Shown: positions 1-9,053 of the stretch, one piece after another
Position numbering within the stretch: position 1 is the stretch's first letter
Layout: each line of letters begins with the position of its first letter
Translations under genes and position numbers: made by a program
Source of the DNA: Akkermansia muciniphila
Lineage (GTDB): Bacteria > Verrucomicrobiota > Verrucomicrobiia > Verrucomicrobiales > V1-33
Length of the DNA: 64,000 nt
Direction of reading: 5' to 3'
Assembly (NCBI GenBank): GCA_945861415.1
Contig: CAMAUV010000011.1
Location: forward strand, 18,024 to 82,023
The notes under the pieces: generated by a model
The model's database searches: none
Told to the model about the DNA's origin: nothing
What the model saw: only the letters and a program-made list of their open reading frames with translations

Positions 1-3000
1 GTTGAGCGGCCCGTTGTGGGTCACACCACGACCGGGGGGACGCAGGAAGCCGTCCGCATCCTTCATGAAGAACTTGAAGGGCACTCCGCGCGGCACGGAT
101 CCCGCGCTGCGAAATTCGCTCTCGGAGTTCCCGCTCACCCAGAGGATCATGAAATCGAAGACATTGGCCATGTCGATGTGACTGCGCGCGGAGGAAAACG
201 GCTTTGCTCCCGCGAGACGGGCCTGCGTTTCGGCCCAGTACCGGCCGGTCCCGTCGTATACGGTTCCAGTCAGGAATTCGTCGCCTGAATTATTGGCGTT
301 GACGGCCTCGTAGTCCTCTTTGATTCCCCCGTAGTACTCCGCCAGCATGGCCGCGTTCCAGCGTTCCCGCAGATGGTATTGGCCCCAGTAGAGGCCGTTG
401 AGATAGACGTGGACGAAGCGCCCGTGCGGAGCGATCTGGCCCATGTCTAGCATGGCGTCATCCACGAACCGGTTCGACATATACGCCCCGCGCTCGCTCA
501 TGTCGTGATTGCCTGCGCGAAGGTCGATCGCGTCCACCTTCGCGGCCGGCGGGATCGGATAGTCGTGCCCGGCGAAGACGGGAAAAGTCAGTTTGCCCGG
601 TCCGTAGAGGGTGCGGAAGTTGACGCGGATGCCGCGCTTCGCAAAGTCGGTGACGTAGCTGCCAAACCGCTCCATTCCGGCATCGAGTTGCGTGTCCCCG
701 GCTTCGAAATTGATCATCTCGATGGAGGTCTCTTTCTCGACCCGTTCGACGTCACCCTGAAACACGAGCGAGATCGTCGGGACCGATTTCAGGGAATTCA
801 CCATCTGCGGTCCGTAAACCGGATGCTGGGTGACGCTGGTGCGCATGTTGGGATTCGCGATGACATTGGCGGGGAAGATGTAGGTGTGCGTATCCACGTT
901 CGTCGCTACGAGTCCGGCTTTGAAGGCCGCCGCGCGAAGGACAGTGGTCTGCCCGATCGGGATGGGACCGGAATAGGTCAGGCCGTTCGTCGTGGTGGGT
1001 TTCGCGCCGTTGAGGGTATAGCGGATTTCAGCGCCGGGAGTCGCGGTCGAGATTTCCACGGCGATTGGCGCATCGTAGAAGCCGCGATCACGGGAGAACG
1101 AGGTGTCGGCGACGAAATCGGTGAACCCTCCGCCATTCACGACACCTGGCGTCGGAGTGATAAAATATCCTTCGATCAAGGCGACATTGTCGAGGCCATA
1201 GGAAACATCGGCGCGCTGGCTGGGAAAGACGGGGGAGAATTCGGTCACAACGGTGGCGCCGTCCGGCTTGACGAGGGCAAGGAATTCTCCGGCGGCGTCG
1301 AGACTGAAGTTCGTGTGCAACTGCGCGCCGGCGACCGCCCGGTCTTTGCCGGAGGCGAAAATGACAAGATAACCGTTAGGAGCGACGGTGACGGCGGGAA
1401 TACGCCACCTGGTCAGGTCCGACGGATCATCGGTCAGGTAGTAGCCGTTCAGGGAAGCGGTGGTGCCGGTCGGGTTGCACAGCTCGATCCAGTCCGAAGC
1501 CTCGCCGTCCGCGTCCAGCAGGCCGGTCTGGTTGTCGGCCATGAACTCGGAAATGACCGGTTCGCCTGGCAGGACGACCCGGATGCGCAACTCGCGGGAG
1601 ACGGTGCCGTTGGCGTTAGTGGCGGTCAGCACGTAGGTGGTGGAGACGGCCGGGGTCACGGTGGTGCCTGTCTGGCCGGTGACGCTGGCGCCATTGAGAT
1701 CGAGAGCGGTGACATTGGCGACATTCCATGTGAGCGCGACGGGAGTGCCCGGAGCGACCATGCCGGCGGCGCCGCTGAAGGCGTAGATGAGCGGCTGGTC
1801 GGTCACCTCGACCTCGACTTCCGAGACGCTGGTGCCAGCGGGCCGCACGGCGGTGAGCGTGTAGGTCGTGGTCGCCGCCGGACCGGGATTGACGAGGATG
1901 CTGCCGGCTCCGCTGGCATTGGTCCTCGCCGTAACATTGCCGATCCCGTGGTCGATCGAGACGGAGGTGAAGGCGGCATTGACGATCCATGACAGCGTGA
2001 TGGGGGCGCCCTGCGGGATGAACGAATTGTTCACCGTGAAGCTGTGAATGCCGGGATCCGGGATGGCGAGGGAGAGTTCGACGTGGCCGGAAAGTCCAGC
2101 CGGGGCGCTGCCCGGGAAACGGGCGGAGTTGACGAGGGCGCCGGGACTGCCGGAGCCGTTGTCCGCGTAAAGATTGACGGTGAAATCCCGCAGCCGCTCG
2201 AGGCAGCAGGCGTCGCCGCGGCCGAAGATGCGGACGGTATTGATCGTGTTGGTGTTTCCAAGGTCCAGCATGTAGCGCGGTGGGACGCCCAGTCCGGCTG
2301 CGGTCGTCCAGACATCGGCACCGGATTCGATGTCCCCATCGAACACCGAGGCCGGGAGTCCGTGGTGCAGCACGGTGGTGGTCGGCGGCGTCTCAGTGGA
2401 CGGATTGCCCGCCTGCACGATGTCGTTTCCGCTGGTGCCGTCGGCGTCGGCGTCATTGGGGTCGATTCCGAACGGGAAGACCTCGATTTCCGAGAGGTGG
2501 AGATGCGTATCGACGGTGTCGTTCTTCACCACCTCGATGAAGCGCCCGGTGGCGCCGAGAAGATCGGTCACATTGGCGACGATGATGGTGATGGCGGCCG
2601 TCGCGGTACCCGAGGGATTGGCCGCAGAGAGAGTATAGGTTGTGGTCGCGAGGGGCGAGACGACGAGAGACGTGGCACCGGGCAGCATCTCGACGTTGTT
2701 GATGCGGATGGTGGAGAAGTTAGTGACATTCCACGACAGGGTCACGTCCGTTCCGGCCGGGATGCTCGTGAGGGTGGAATCGTAAGCGTGGATGATGGGG
2801 AGATTATCGATGGTGACGGTGGCATTGGCCGTCGAGGACTGCCCGCCGGAAGTGACCGACAACCGGTAGGTAGTCGTCACCAGCGGCCCTGGATTGAGGA
2901 GGATGCTGCCCACGCCGCTGGTGCTCAGCGGCAGGACGTTGCCGACCCCGTTGTCGATGCCGGCCACCGTGGCGGCAGGTGCGAAATTCCACGACAGGGT

Positions 3001-3651
3001 CACGGGCACACCCGAAGCGATCGTATGGGGACTGGCGGTGAAACTGTTGATGGCGGAGGCCACCGGGAAACTGAACTCCCGCGGGACATTGCCGGTGTCG
3101 GCGGTGTGGAGGTTGCGCGTGCCCGGGACCGGTACCCGGTTGGAGTCGAGCAGTTGAATCTCGAGGTTCTGCCAGCGGTTCGAGCAACAGCTGTCTGCCC
3201 GGGGCCAGAGCCGAACTCTGGTGACATCGCGGGTGCCTCCGAGGTCGAGGGTGTACTGCGCATTCGAACCAAGGCCGCTCGTGGTGGACCAGACGGCGCC
3301 GCCGGATTCCAGCGCGTTGTTGGGCAGGGTGCTCCCCCCGCCGTGTTCGAGTGCTGTCGTCGTGCCTATCAGCGGGAAAGTGTTGCCGTTGCCGAATGTG
3401 CCGGCGGCGGTGACATCATTGGTGCTGGTGGTGAGGCCGCCGAAGGTCGCGCCGCCAAGATTGTTCGGAGTCACCCCGTTGGCGAAGGCCTCCAGCTCGG
3501 CGAGGTGGAGGCGGGTGTCGCCTGTGTCCCGCTTGAGGACGTGGACGTAGGCGGCATTCGTGGCCCGCCCGGAGAAGGGGGTGACCAGAATGCCCGCGAC
3601 GACTGCGGCGAGGATGCGGAAACGAATTTTCGAACTGTGGGATGACTTCAT
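1..3651 (-). CDS. Giant exported LTD/CotH surface protein, N-terminal part (runs off left edge)
   Basis: The minus-strand frame is open from an ATG at 3651 to base 1 without a stop, so at least 1217 residues are present and the C-terminus lies outside the window. A signal peptide comes first. Then follow two discoidin/F-type-lectin-like modules (about residues 20-170 and 360-530), each with a vicinal cysteine pair (RADSCCSNR and RGDACCLER). Four short Ig-like repeats follow in pairs (190-365 and 540-690), then a lamin-tail domain (about 697-800, SEFMADNQTG and DWIEL), a chitobiase C-terminal-like repeat (838-915) and the start of a CotH kinase-like domain from about 930. The role is unknown; CotH proteins are atypical kinases in spore coats, and LTD/CotH proteins of Verrucomicrobiota are taken to be surface or secreted proteins. 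Long plus-strand open frames here are GC-driven shadows. Confidence 0.85.
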   Translation of the reverse strand, partial: MKSSHSSKIRFRILAAVVAGILVTPFSGRATNAAYVHVLKRDTGDTRLHLAELEAFANGVTPNNLGGATFGGLTTSTNDVTAAGTFGNGNTFPLIGTTTALEHGGGSTLPNNALESGGAVWSTTSGLGSNAQYTLDLGGTRDVTRVRLWPRADSCCSNRWQNLEIQLLDSNRVPVPGTRNLHTADTGNVPREFSFPVASAINSFTASPHTIASGVPVTLSWNFAPAATVAGIDNGVGNVLPLSTSGVGSILLNPGPLVTTTYRLSVTSGGQSSTANATVTIDNLPIIHAYDSTLTSIPAGTDVTLSWNVTNFSTIRINNVEMLPGATSLVVSPLATTTYTLSAANPSGTATAAITIIVANVTDLLGATGRFIEVVKNDTVDTHLHLSEIEVFPFGIDPNDADADGTSGNDIVQAGNPSTETPPTTTVLHHGLPASVFDGDIESGADVWTTAAGLGVPPRYMLDLGNTNTINTVRIFGRGDACCLERLRDFTVNLYADNGSGSPGALVNSARFPGSAPAGLSGHVELSLAIPDPGIHSFTVNNSFIPQGAPITLSWIVNAAFTSVSIDHGIGNVTARTNASGAGSILVNPGPAATTTYTLTAVRPAGTSVSEVEVEVTDQPLIYAFSGAAGMVAPGTPVALTWNVANVTALDLNGASVTGQTGTTVTPAVSTTYVLTATNANGTVSRELRIRVVLPGEPVISEFMADNQTGLLDADGEASDWIELCNPTGTTASLNGYYLTDDPSDLTRWRIPAVTVAPNGYLVIFASGKDRAVAGAQLHTNFSLDAAGEFLALVKPDGATVVTEFSPVFPSQRADVSYGLDNVALIEGYFITPTPGVVNGGGFTDFVADTSFSRDRGFYDAPIAVEISTATPGAEIRYTLNGAKPTTTNGLTYSGPIPIGQTTVLRAAAFKAGLVATNVDTHTYIFPANVIANPNMRTSVTQHPVYGPQMVNSLKSVPTISLVFQGDVERVEKETSIEMINFEAGDTQLDAGMERFGSYVTDFAKRGIRVNFRTLYGPGKLTFPVFAGHDYPIPPAAKVDAIDLRAGNHDMSERGAYMSNRFVDDAMLDMGQIAPHGRFVHVYLNGLYWGQYHLRERWNAAMLAEYYGGIKEDYEAVNANNSGDEFLTGTVYDGTGRYWAETQARLAGAKPFSSARSHIDMANVFDFMILWVSGNSESEFRSAGSVPRGVPFKFFMKDADGFLRPPGRGVTHNGPLN

Positions 3652-3703
3652 GCGGGGGCGAATGGCGGGTGATCAAAAACTCCAACTTTAGAAAACGAGC
3701 CTC

Positions 3704-4321
3704 TCAAATTCGGGAAGAAACTGGAAGGCAAATGTTACCTGATTTTAAAACTGCTTGAAATAGCGCTCCGGCTTCGAGGATGAGCCCCGCTTGATCCAAT
3801 ACGTCGAAGCATTTCGATGTAGGCGTGTTCACCAGCATCGGACAGCCGGTGAGCGCCTCGAAGGCCCGGATGAGGCGGTGGTAGAAGCCGTGCCGCCCGG
3901 CATCGACCGTCTGCACGCGGGCCGAGTCATCGACATGGGTCACGGCGGGGACCTGCGAACGGGCGGCATGGAGTCGTTCCAATCCGCGCGCCCCGCCGCG
4001 GGCGGCCGCAACTTCGGTCAGGATGGTCCGCATTCCGGCAAGCATCCGCAACGGGCAGATGTCGTTCTCGAGAGCGAGATCGCAGGCGGCCCTTGCATCC
4101 GCCATCCTCCCTGACGCTTCGAGAATGCGGCCGCGGAGGTAGTGCGCGTCCGCATGCAGGCCGTCGATCCGCACCGCCTGATCGATCGCCGCCAGCGCCG
4201 CAGCATGGTCGCCTCCCGCATGGGCTGCCCGGGCCTCAGCATACAGCTTCTCCCATTTTCTTAAATCCTCCGCGCTCAGTTTGGCATCGTTCACACTTTT
4301 GAAAGGCGAACTGTTCCGCAA
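3704..4321 (-). pseudogene. Displaced TPR half of SGNH hydrolase with a carbamoyltransferase tail
   Basis: This frame continues the SGNH protein after a one-base frameshift near 4333. Restoring one C in the plus-strand run gacgCggcat joins VVFVMP to LRNSSPFKSVND in one frame. Residues 10-110 are TPR-like (AAHAGGDHAAALAAIDQAV). At about residue 110 the expected SGNH ending, with its DxxH catalytic pair, is replaced. Residues 121-166 (3824-3961) match the C-terminal motif region of carbamoyltransferases of the NodU/TobZ type (VPAVTHVDDSARVQ, then TGCPMLVNT). The last 39 residues resemble neither family. I read it as a recombined, probably dead gene end; a carbamoyltransferase normally sits beside DUF5989 and SGNH genes, which supplies the source. 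Confidence 0.65.
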
Positions 4322-5154
4322 ATTCGACGCGGCATGACGAACACGACTTTCGACCCGTTCGCCCGCGCGATGTCCACCATCCGCGCCATGTTGAAGCGGT
4401 AGTGGGACACGACCTTTCGTTTCCAGTCCTCGTCACGCGAGTATTTGTCGATGCCGACGGTGTCCAGTATGGTGGTTACCTCCGCATCCAGTTTCCCGGG
4501 GGCGCCGCCGCTGCGCTTGCCTCCCTTGATGAGGCGCGAGATCAGACTGTAGGTGCGCGACTGCGCCAGGGTCGCCTGCAACCCCCGCACCGCGGCCGGC
4601 ATTTCCATGAGCCCGGAGTAGGTGCGGTCTTCAAGAAACTCGTTCTGCCCGCAGTAGACGATGAACAGATCAGGCTCGTAGCTGGCCAGTTCCTCCATCA
4701 GCGCGGCGACCCGGTAGCTGGCGTAGCTGATGCTCCCGGCGTTGACCAGCTCCCAGCGCTTCGACGCGTCCGCCACCGGCAGACACTCCCGCAGCCATCC
4801 GCAAAATGAGGTCGGGTCGCGGCAGGGGTGCCCGAACGTCGTCGAGCCGCCCATGCAGAAAATCCGCACCGTGCCCCCGGCCTTCCGCTTCGGAAAACTC
4901 TGCGCATTGAACCACTTTATCTTGTTTTTCGCCGTCACCATGGTGTCGCCGTCCTTCACGAAGAGTGGTAGCTTCGCCGCGAAGCCAACGTAGGGATCGT
5001 CGTCGAACAGGAGCGGCTTCACCCCGAAAAGGGCGAGCACGCCTTCGGTTAGCCCGAAAAAGAGCAGCACCGCGAGACCGGAGTAGAGGGCCTTCTTCCA
5101 AAGCGGGAGGCGCCGGCGGGGCACGAGGCTGTCTGCAGTGACCGGTTTCTTCAT
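4291..5154 (-). pseudogene. SGNH/GDSL hydrolase, N-terminal half, frameshifted
   Basis: The start ATG at 5154 follows the DUF5989 stop by two bases (TAAGTATG). A cytoplasmic head precedes one membrane helix (about residues 20-40), so the enzyme would face the periplasm. SGNH landmarks are visible: block I MGGSTTFG (nucleophile Ser), the block II glycine in NAGSISYAS, and block III YCGQNEF. The frame runs out at 4291 in RRICGTVRLSKV, after the homologous stretch KVVFVMP. The rest of the protein continues in another frame from 4321. The family usually carries a TPR insertion and a distal DxxH; both lie beyond the frameshift, so this piece alone cannot form a full active site. A sequencing error could explain the shift but not the foreign tail downstream. 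Confidence 0.7.
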
Positions 5155-5156
5155 AC

Positions 5157-5387
5157 TTAGAACAACGGGTAGATGAATGGCGCGAGCGCCGTCTGGCTGA
5201 GAATCACAAGGACAATGAGCAACACAAGGATGACGAGGATCGGGGTGAGCCACCACTTCCGGTTCTGCCTCAGAAATTCCCAAAATTCCCGCGCGAATCC
5301 CGGCGGACGCTCCCCGGCCATCCGCGCGAATCGCTCCCCGGCATCGGACAGGGGCTTGCGACCGGACTCTTTCAAGACTTTTGCCAT
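5157..5387 (-). CDS. DUF5989 small membrane protein
   Basis: A 76-residue protein. Residues 34-45 read EFWEFLRQNRKW, followed by one strongly hydrophobic helix (TPILVILVLLIVLVIL) and a C-terminal APFIYPLF. This is the DUF5989 pattern, a single-span protein of unknown function typically encoded between a carbamoyltransferase and an SGNH hydrolase. The SGNH gene follows two bases downstream. The expected upstream carbamoyltransferase is missing: the next upstream gene is on the opposite strand. Only a 46-residue carbamoyltransferase fragment survives, fused to the far end of the SGNH locus. The protein itself looks intact. Confidence 0.75.
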   Translation of the reverse strand: MAKVLKESGRKPLSDAGERFARMAGERPPGFAREFWEFLRQNRKWWLTPILVILVLLIVLVILSQTALAPFIYPLF

Positions 5388-5561
5388 TTCCTGCTTCTAA
5401 AACGCGACCATGTCAGTGCAACGGCCCTGAATCGCCGCAAAGCATTTTTCGGCGGGCTTTTTTGGACGGGGCTCATGGCGAGTGGGCTGATCCATGAAGG
5501 CGGGGTGATTGCCGTCCCTCTGTTCTTGCGTCCCGCACGCTCATGCTCTCCCATTGAAGAA

Positions 5562-7448
5562 ATGATCTCCCGACTCCACGGATTGCTGTCGCTCGCCTGC
5601 CTCTGCGGGCTGGCCACCGGATGGGGAGAAAGGGCTGCGGTGGCACCGGAAGGCAGGAGCGTAGTCCGTGACGAACTTGTGTCCCTGCGCATCCGGACGC
5701 TGCCGCGCGAAGACCGACTGCCAGACAAGGATGGCGGGAGAGCCGCCGTTTCCGGGCGGGCGTTGGCGGCGGCGTCACCGACACTGAAGCGCGCGGAGGC
5801 GGCACTTAAACCCGGGACGGAGTGGTCAGGTGAGGAACTGTCAGGGGAGGCGCTGGCCCAACTGAATAAACTGGCCGCCGGTCAGGATGTGGCGGAAGTT
5901 TTGGCCCCGGGATTTCGATCCACGGCCCTCCATCCTCCGGCCGGCGGAGGGAAAACGTGGCAATTTGTTGCCGGACCAGGTGATGAAAACATTACGGCGC
6001 GGCGCTTCGAAACGAAGGATCTCAAGGACGCACCTCTGGTGCTTGTGTCCGCCGATGACATGGGCAAACTGCTCCAACCGATCACGGCAAAACCGGAAAG
6101 CTTGAAGTTCAAGATGATCGGAGTGGAGTTGGACGGCGATCACTTTTCCACGCGCGTGCATTTCGAGTCGGAAAGTCTTTCCGCAGGCGTGCCTGTGGAA
6201 TGCAGCGGGATTTGGGACTGCGAGTGGCAGCGGGCGGAACCGCCCCGCCTGCGGAGCATCAGGCTGGACGAATTCGAGGAGGTGCGGACCCGCAAACCAT
6301 GGTTCGACGACCGCACCCTGGCCGCTCTGGGAAGTAACCCGCGCTGCCACGCCCAAGTTCTTCGGGGCATCGAATATTGGGCGCAACGCCTGACGCTCTT
6401 TGGCGACATGTCGATGACCGGGCATCACGGACTCGCGACCGGCGACGTCAACGGCGACGGCCTCGAGGATCTCTACGTCTGCGAAGCGGGAAGCCTGCCC
6501 AATCAGTTGTACCTCCAGCAACCGGACGGCACCGCCGTAGAGGTCGCAGCGCAATGGGGTGTGGACTGGCTGGAGGATTCGCGCAGCGCCCTGCTGGTGG
6601 ACCTCGACAACGATGGCGACGAAGACCTCGTTGTCGCGACGATCGCGATGATCGCCTTCGCGGAGAACAACGGCGCAGGGAAGTTCGTTCTGCGCGGTGG
6701 CTATCCCGGAGCGCAGTATCCCTTCTCGCTGAGTGCGGCGGATTTCGATGGCGATGGCGATCTGGATATTTACGCCTGCGTTTATGGCGCGGGCGATGAC
6801 GCGCTGACCGGCAAGCGCGGCTTCGAGGCCCGCGCCCCGATCCCATTCAACGATGCGAACAACGGCGGCCGGAACGTCCTGCTGGAAAATTCCGGCAGCT
6901 TCGGATTCCGCGATGTTACCGGTCCGGCGGGACTTGACGTGCATAACACCCGCTGGAGTTTCGCCGCCGCATGGGAGGACTATGATCGCGACGGTGATCC
7001 CGATTTGTATGTGGCGAATGATTTCGGAAGTAATTGTTTCTATCGCAACGACGCTGGCCACTTCACGGAGATGGCCGCCGCGCTGGGTGTGGAGGATATG
7101 GGGGCGGGAATGTCGGTCGCGTGGGGCGATTACAATCGCGACGGAGCGGCAGATTTGTACATTGGCAATATGTTCTCCTCTGCCGGAAGCCGCGTCGGTT
7201 ACCAGCCGCAGTTCGCCGCCGGACAGAAAATCGAGGCGGTCACAGGACTCCGGCGGATGGCGCAGGGAAACACTCTCTTCGCGGGAGGAGGGAACGGCGG
7301 GGCCTTCACCGACGCGGGTCCCGGCGCGGGGGCGTGGCTCGGAGGCTGGGCATGGAGTTCAGCCATGGCCGATTTGAACAACGACGGGTGGGAGGACATC
7401 GCCGTCGCAAATGGTTATTTGACGAACACCCGCGAGGACGACTTGTGA
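5562..7448 (+). CDS. CRTAC1-like FG-GAP/VCBS repeat protein, first part before in-frame TGA
   Basis: The start at 5562 gives a clean signal peptide (MISRLHGLLSLACLCGLATG); an in-frame ATG at 5475 would add 29 poor residues. After an N-terminal region of about 290 residues come at least six calcium-binding FG-GAP/VCBS loops: DVNGDGLEDLYV, DLDNDGDEDLVV, DFDGDGDLDIYA, DYDRDGDPDLYV, DYNRDGAADLYI and DLNNDGWEDIAV, predicting an exported beta-propeller. The frame stops at TGA 7446-7448, but the same frame continues at once with SFFWRQVV, the sequence that normally follows in this family. The stop therefore divides one gene. It is either a nonsense mutation, a base-call error or, less likely, a read-through codon. 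Confidence 0.8.
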   Translation: MISRLHGLLSLACLCGLATGWGERAAVAPEGRSVVRDELVSLRIRTLPREDRLPDKDGGRAAVSGRALAAASPTLKRAEAALKPGTEWSGEELSGEALAQLNKLAAGQDVAEVLAPGFRSTALHPPAGGGKTWQFVAGPGDENITARRFETKDLKDAPLVLVSADDMGKLLQPITAKPESLKFKMIGVELDGDHFSTRVHFESESLSAGVPVECSGIWDCEWQRAEPPRLRSIRLDEFEEVRTRKPWFDDRTLAALGSNPRCHAQVLRGIEYWAQRLTLFGDMSMTGHHGLATGDVNGDGLEDLYVCEAGSLPNQLYLQQPDGTAVEVAAQWGVDWLEDSRSALLVDLDNDGDEDLVVATIAMIAFAENNGAGKFVLRGGYPGAQYPFSLSAADFDGDGDLDIYACVYGAGDDALTGKRGFEARAPIPFNDANNGGRNVLLENSGSFGFRDVTGPAGLDVHNTRWSFAAAWEDYDRDGDPDLYVANDFGSNCFYRNDAGHFTEMAAALGVEDMGAGMSVAWGDYNRDGAADLYIGNMFSSAGSRVGYQPQFAAGQKIEAVTGLRRMAQGNTLFAGGGNGGAFTDAGPGAGAWLGGWAWSSAMADLNNDGWEDIAVANGYLTNTREDDL

Positions 7449-8756
7449 AGCTTCTTCTGGCGACAGGTCGTGTCGCCCTCACCGGTCGATCTCTCCGATA
7501 CCTCACGGGTGAATCGATACGCCGATGGCTGGACAGGGCTGATGGAACTCGTGCGGAACGGTCACTCATGGAGCGGCAGCGAGCGGAACCGGTTTTTCCT
7601 GAATGACACCCGGGGTGGATTCCTCGAGGCCTCGCGCCTGGGAGGTTTTGATTTTCCCGACGACGGCCGCGGCCTTGCGGTCGTGGACTGGGACCATGAC
7701 GGCGACCTCGACCTCTGGTTCCGCAATCGCACCGCGCCCCGCCTCCGCTTCATGCAGAATCGCACCGTTTCCGCACGCGGAGCCCCGTCGAAGTCGGTGG
7801 CCATCCGGCTCGAGGGGACGCACTGCAATCGTGATGGCATCGGCGCCGTCGTGGAAATCCAGACCGGGGGAACGACGGCTCGGCTCGTCCGCTCGGTGCG
7901 GGCCGGCGACCTGTTTCTCTCGCAATCAGGCAAGTGGCTCCATTTCGGTCTCGCCGGCGCCGGGGCGATTACGCAAGCAATCGTGCAATGGCCGCACGGA
8001 GCGAAGGAGACGTTCTCCGGTCTCGCAGTCGAGGGCCGCTATCTTCTGAAAGAGGGCGCGGGAAAAGCCGTGGTCTGGCAGGGGAAAACGGCGAGAGAAA
8101 AGTCAGCGCTCGACGCCGCCCGGCCGGCGGAGATGCCAGTGCCCCGGGACGACGGGACCGCTCGAATCATTTTCCCGGCGAGGATCCCCATGCCCGCCCT
8201 GACTTTCCGCGATCCTGCTGCACGGGAAAGCTCCGTGCGACCGGATGGCAGGCCGCGCCTGCTTCTGCTTTGGTCAAGCGAGTGCCCGCACTGCCGCAGG
8301 CAATTGCGTGACATCGCCGGTGCGGCGCAGTCGATTCGCGCGGCAGGCCTGGATCTTCTGGCACTCTCCACTGACGAACTAATGGGACCTGCCGATGCGG
8401 CGTCGCATGTTTATAACCTCATCGACCGGCTGCAGTTTCCTTTCCCATGGGGATTGATCGATGGACCGTCCGCCGCGCGCCTCCACCAGTTCCAGGCCGC
8501 GCTGTTTGACCGCACTCCGGCCGATACGGTGCCCCTGGCAATCCTGCTCGACGAAAACGGAAGCGCCGTCTCCCTCCGTCGCGGCCCCTTCCCTATCGCC
8601 CAAATCCTCCAGGAGTGGCTGGTAATCCAAAGGGCGGACGATAAACAGCTCTATCACCTCGCCCCGCCCCTCGCCGGCACATGGTTCACGAATCCGCCAG
8701 GGAGCGCCCACATTGCCGAATTCATGGCGCGCCGCGCCGCCGGATCGCGTTGGTAG
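7449..8756 (+). CDS. CRTAC1-like protein, second part: ASPIC/UnbV and thioredoxin-like domains
   Basis: This stretch has the same frame as the upstream part and no good start of its own; it begins SFFWRQVVSPSPVDLSDTSR directly after the TGA. Another FG-GAP loop (DWDHDGDLDLWFRN) follows. An ASPIC/UnbV domain spans about 7790-8070 (RDGIGAVVEI, then an IVQWPHG-type ending). A thioredoxin-like fold spans about 8230-8640, with the redox motif CPHC in LLLLWSSECPHCRRQL. The order FG-GAP, ASPIC/UnbV, peroxiredoxin-like domain is typical of large exported proteins in this phylum. The substrate is unknown. If the stop is real and not suppressed, this half is not made and the CPHC domain is lost. Confidence 0.75.
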   Translation, partial: SFFWRQVVSPSPVDLSDTSRVNRYADGWTGLMELVRNGHSWSGSERNRFFLNDTRGGFLEASRLGGFDFPDDGRGLAVVDWDHDGDLDLWFRNRTAPRLRFMQNRTVSARGAPSKSVAIRLEGTHCNRDGIGAVVEIQTGGTTARLVRSVRAGDLFLSQSGKWLHFGLAGAGAITQAIVQWPHGAKETFSGLAVEGRYLLKEGAGKAVVWQGKTAREKSALDAARPAEMPVPRDDGTARIIFPARIPMPALTFRDPAARESSVRPDGRPRLLLLWSSECPHCRRQLRDIAGAAQSIRAAGLDLLALSTDELMGPADAASHVYNLIDRLQFPFPWGLIDGPSAARLHQFQAALFDRTPADTVPLAILLDENGSAVSLRRGPFPIAQILQEWLVIQRADDKQLYHLAPPLAGTWFTNPPGSAHIAEFMARRAAGSRW

Positions 8757-8782
8757 CTTATCCGGACTGATGAAAACCACCG

Positions 8783-8981
8783 GTGACTAACAATTCAGGG
8801 GTTCTGATCCTGCTATGCAGCGACCACGACGGGGCGGAGGTGGAGTTCGCTACGGCGGGGATGGACAACAAGCTCTTCGGTCTCCCGCTATCTCAAGGTG
8901 CTGCCAAGCGCGGAGCAGTTGATGACCTTCCTCGAACGCGACCGCGCGGAGATCGAGGCGCTGACGAAACCAAAACGATGA
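8783..8981 (+). pseudogene. Decayed 3' end of a nuclease-like gene (possibly YhcG/DUF1016)
   Basis: Two frames joined by a one-base slip near 8879 read VLILLCSDHDGAEVEFA, then TAGMDNKLF, then SRYLKVLPSAEQLMTFLERD and EIEALTKPKR before a TGA at 8979-8981. Removing one G restores KLFVSRYL. The string resembles the C-terminus of PDDEXK nuclease/YhcG (DUF1016) proteins; I recognise this only moderately. No upstream part of such a gene is present, so this is a relic. The following 70 bases up to the next gene end contain nothing I can identify. Confidence 0.5.
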
Positions 8982-9053
8982 GCACGCCCGGAGACCAGCG
9001 GCCCTTCACCGCCGGTGACTCCATGCCAGGCGGCACTCTCTCCCATCAAAAGT

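Noticed and set aside
505..3645. Two long plus-strand open frames of about 500 residues each, rich in Arg, Gly and Asp
   Set aside because: They are antisense to the continuous minus-strand LTD/CotH coding frame, which has a signal peptide and recognisable domains; the plus frames have no family features.
5841..7061. A 406-residue minus-strand open frame
   Set aside because: It lies antisense to the FG-GAP repeats, whose repeated codons produce a long open frame by composition alone.
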